From: an uncultured Clostridia bacterium
Lineage (GTDB): Bacteria; Bacillota; Clostridia; JAAYHZ01
Assembly: GCA_937894465.1 (NCBI GenBank)
Contig: CALCRE010000025.1
Coordinates: 1 to 8,981 of the forward strand
DNA length: 8,981 bases
Direction: 5' to 3'
Shown here: piece after piece, positions 7,471 to 8,981 of the stretch
How the letters are laid out: the number at the start of each line of letters is the position of its first letter
Numbering within the stretch: position 1 is the stretch's first letter
Program-made: the position numbers and the translations under genes
The notes under the pieces: generated by a model
Databases searched by the model: none
What the model was told of the DNA's origin: nothing
The model's input: the letters and a program-made list of their open reading frames with translations, nothing else

Positions 7471-7494
7471 GGGAACAGCTTATTAGCTGTTCCC
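7471..7494 (-). terminator. Perfect 10-bp hairpin after the SLH gene (no U-tract)
   Basis: GGGAACAGCT and AGCTGTTCCC pair perfectly around a 4-base loop, 42 bases beyond the SLH gene stop. In the minus-strand RNA the stem is followed by CTCGTTGC rather than by U residues, so it is not a standard intrinsic terminator. It may mark the 3' end by another mechanism, be a processing or stability hairpin, or allow partial read-through into the lipoprotein gene. Confidence 0.5.
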
Positions 7495-7536
7495 GCCTTT
7501 AAAAACCACTTCATACCATACTTTAAAAGCTGTAAA

Positions 7537-8981
7537 TCACTGTTTCATAGCCAGTTGCTTTTGTTCACATCTCCAGCAGTATAATTCGATCTTGTCACCG
7601 ATTGCCAATGCTTTGAACATCTTTTTTATAAAGATGGAGGGTTGATCATCCTCGTAACCTGTCAAAACAATTTCCTGATCTACATACGTCATTAATTTGT
7701 TCTTCATGATTTCGTCCGAAGGAATGATGACATAGGTCTCGCCTTGAGCACCGGATGTCTTCAATTCCAAATGTTCTGCCTCAACCGTGCTTATACTCAA
7801 GATCCCTTTTATGGTTTTAGGAGTATAAAGCAATCCTTGTAATGCCATTGTCCTTTTTAAGATAACTGCCGCTTCAGCACGTGTTACATAATCGTCGGGC
7901 CTTAAGTTGCCATTTTGATCACCCTTGAAGATTCCTTTTTGTTGCGCCAATAACACGGAGCCCAACGCCCATGAAGAAGTGTCATCCATATCGTTAAACG
8001 GTGCAGGTATGAGCTTCGCATCATATTGACCCTTCATCCATTGCACTTCTTCCTCGGAGTTCATTACTCGGATGAGTATCACTGCCATTTCCTCCCTGGT
8101 AACCGGATCATTAGGCCTGAAGATTGCGTTACCACTGCCTTGAATGATATTGTAATAGGCTGCAGTATCGACATAGGGGCGGTACCAGGCTTTTTCATGG
8201 ACATCCACAAACAACGGTCTTACCAAGTCAGTCATTTTGATCTTGTAATAGGGATTGGTCAATAACGATTGAACAACCATCTTTGCAAATTCCGCTCTGG
8301 ATACAGTGCGCTCCGGTACAAAATGCGTACCATCATAACCATTTATGATCTGTTTGGCCGCCATGATCTCTATATCCTCACGACTCCAATGATTTTCAAT
8401 GTCGTGGAATGTTCTGTTGAACACCATCAGACCATAGGTTCCTCCGTTTTTAATAAAGCCCCAAACCCTTCCGGTGTCTACATTCATGGAAGATCCCACA
8501 TAAGTCCATTCATTGGGTTTTGTTTCAACAAAGAAGCCGGCCTTTTCCGCTAAAGAGTTGCCTAATGCTCCCGAACTTAAACTCTCTATGATCTTAATGT
8601 ACCGCTTGGCAACCTGACCACCAAAATCAATCTCATATACATTTCCGATGATCTTGGCTCCTTCCATGATACTGTAGCCGGTCTGTACATAGGAATTCGG
8701 TGTCATTCTTACCGTGAGCTTTACATCTTCTGTAAATGCGCCTTCCGGTATTTCCAATACCAATGCTCCACCGAACAAGGTCACCGTTTGGGCTCCCGGC
8801 CTGATCACCATCATAAATTGAGAAATCGGAACAATAATCCCCGGCTCCGTGCTAATGGGCGAGGTAGTCGCATAATCGACCGTTACAACACAAGTTGCTG
8901 TTTTTCCGCCTATGTTCGTGGTTGCTGTGATGGTTGCAGTGCCCACGCCTGTTGCATTAACCGTACCATTCGATGAAACTG
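7537..8981 (-). CDS. SLH-domain cell-surface protein (Big_2-like, ZU5-like, 3x SLH), N-terminus cut by window edge
   Basis: The frame stays open to the window end, so the start is not here; the GTG at 8946 lies inside an Ig-like repeat. Order of modules: the end of a Big_2-type domain (8981 to about 8870; VSSNGTV then ATITATT), a ZU5-like beta domain (about 8800-8430; GGALVLEIPEGAF then GNVYEIDF), and three SLH repeats at 8409-8262, 8211-8062 and 8001-7846, each with an FxD/FND start and a variant of the conserved xTRAE motif (VSRAEF, VTREEM, VTRAEA). About 100 residues follow the last SLH and end in ELYCWRCEQ close to the stop. SLH triplets bind pyruvylated secondary cell-wall polymer, so the protein should be exported and held to the wall. 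It lies upstream of the lipoprotein gene in the same direction. The ligand-binding part lies outside the window, so its function is unknown. Confidence 0.92.
   Translation of the reverse strand, partial: VSSNGTVNATGVGTATITATTNIGGKTATCVVTVDYATTSPISTEPGIIVPISQFMMVIRPGAQTVTLFGGALVLEIPEGAFTEDVKLTVRMTPNSYVQTGYSIMEGAKIIGNVYEIDFGGQVAKRYIKIIESLSSGALGNSLAEKAGFFVETKPNEWTYVGSSMNVDTGRVWGFIKNGGTYGLMVFNRTFHDIENHWSREDIEIMAAKQIINGYDGTHFVPERTVSRAEFAKMVVQSLLTNPYYKIKMTDLVRPLFVDVHEKAWYRPYVDTAAYYNIIQGSGNAIFRPNDPVTREEMAVILIRVMNSEEEVQWMKGQYDAKLIPAPFNDMDDTSSWALGSVLLAQQKGIFKGDQNGNLRPDDYVTRAEAAVILKRTMALQGLLYTPKTIKGILSISTVEAEHLELKTSGAQGETYVIIPSDEIMKNKLMTYVDQEIVLTGYEDDQPSIFIKKMFKALAIGDKIELYCWRCEQKQLAMKQ

Larger units (their letters stand above)
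7276..7536. other. Intergenic spacer between SLH and lipoprotein genes
   Basis: 261 bases with no convincing protein gene. It holds, in transcription order, the 10-bp hairpin, the small inverted repeat, the candidate promoter, the possible leader ORF, the leader hairpin and the ribosome binding site, each listed separately. I compared the leader by eye with common riboswitch signatures, including the GGAAA-type core of c-di-GMP elements, and saw none. Confidence 0.6.

Noticed and set aside
8944..8946. GTG at 8946 as the true start of the SLH protein
   Set aside because: The frame continues upstream to the window edge with VSSNGTVNATG, the conserved beginning of the same Big_2-like repeat, so the gene begins outside the window.

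Overview
The window carries three protein genes, all on the minus strand, and looks like ordinary chromosome from a Gram-positive anaerobe of the Bacillota, probably a clostridial lineage. The reasons are S-layer-homology (SLH) domains, a Big_2-type Ig-like repeat, a giant lipoprotein with a short type II signal peptide, strong GGAG ribosome binding sites, AT-rich spacers and moderate-to-low GC. I see no tRNA, rRNA, transposase, CRISPR array or phage gene. The taxonomic call is an inference from gene style only.

Layout in the direction of transcription, from high to low coordinates. (1) 8981-7537 is the C-terminal part of a secreted SLH protein (Big_2-like, ZU5-like, three SLH repeats, an extra C-terminal module). 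Its start lies beyond the window. (2) 7536-7276 is a 261-base spacer with a perfect 10-bp hairpin lacking a U-tract, a second small hairpin, a candidate sigma-A promoter, a possible 14-codon leader ORF and a 9-bp leader hairpin just before the ribosome binding site. (3) 7275-919 is a 2118-residue lipoprotein. It has a lipobox Cys20, an Asp/Glu/Ser linker, a short beta-rich module, two vWA domains with intact MIDAS motifs, Ig-like/DUF4352-like stretches, and a long C-terminal part that resembles large bacterial transglutaminase-like surface proteins but has no visible catalytic Cys. (4) 918-704 is a spacer with a clear intrinsic terminator whose G-U wobble fits minus-strand transcription. (5) 703-1 is an endonuclease/exonuclease/phosphatase (EEP) family gene, nearly complete but cut at the window start.

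The SLH protein and the lipoprotein both belong outside the cytoplasmic membrane, one held to the wall polymer and one to membrane lipid. Adjacency suggests a shared cell-surface role such as adhesion, matrix binding or envelope architecture, but nothing in the sequence proves they interact. The EEP gene sits behind a terminator and is probably an independent unit. The most unusual object is the giant vWA/pseudo-transglutaminase lipoprotein. Its domain resemblances are from memory of family patterns, not from a search.
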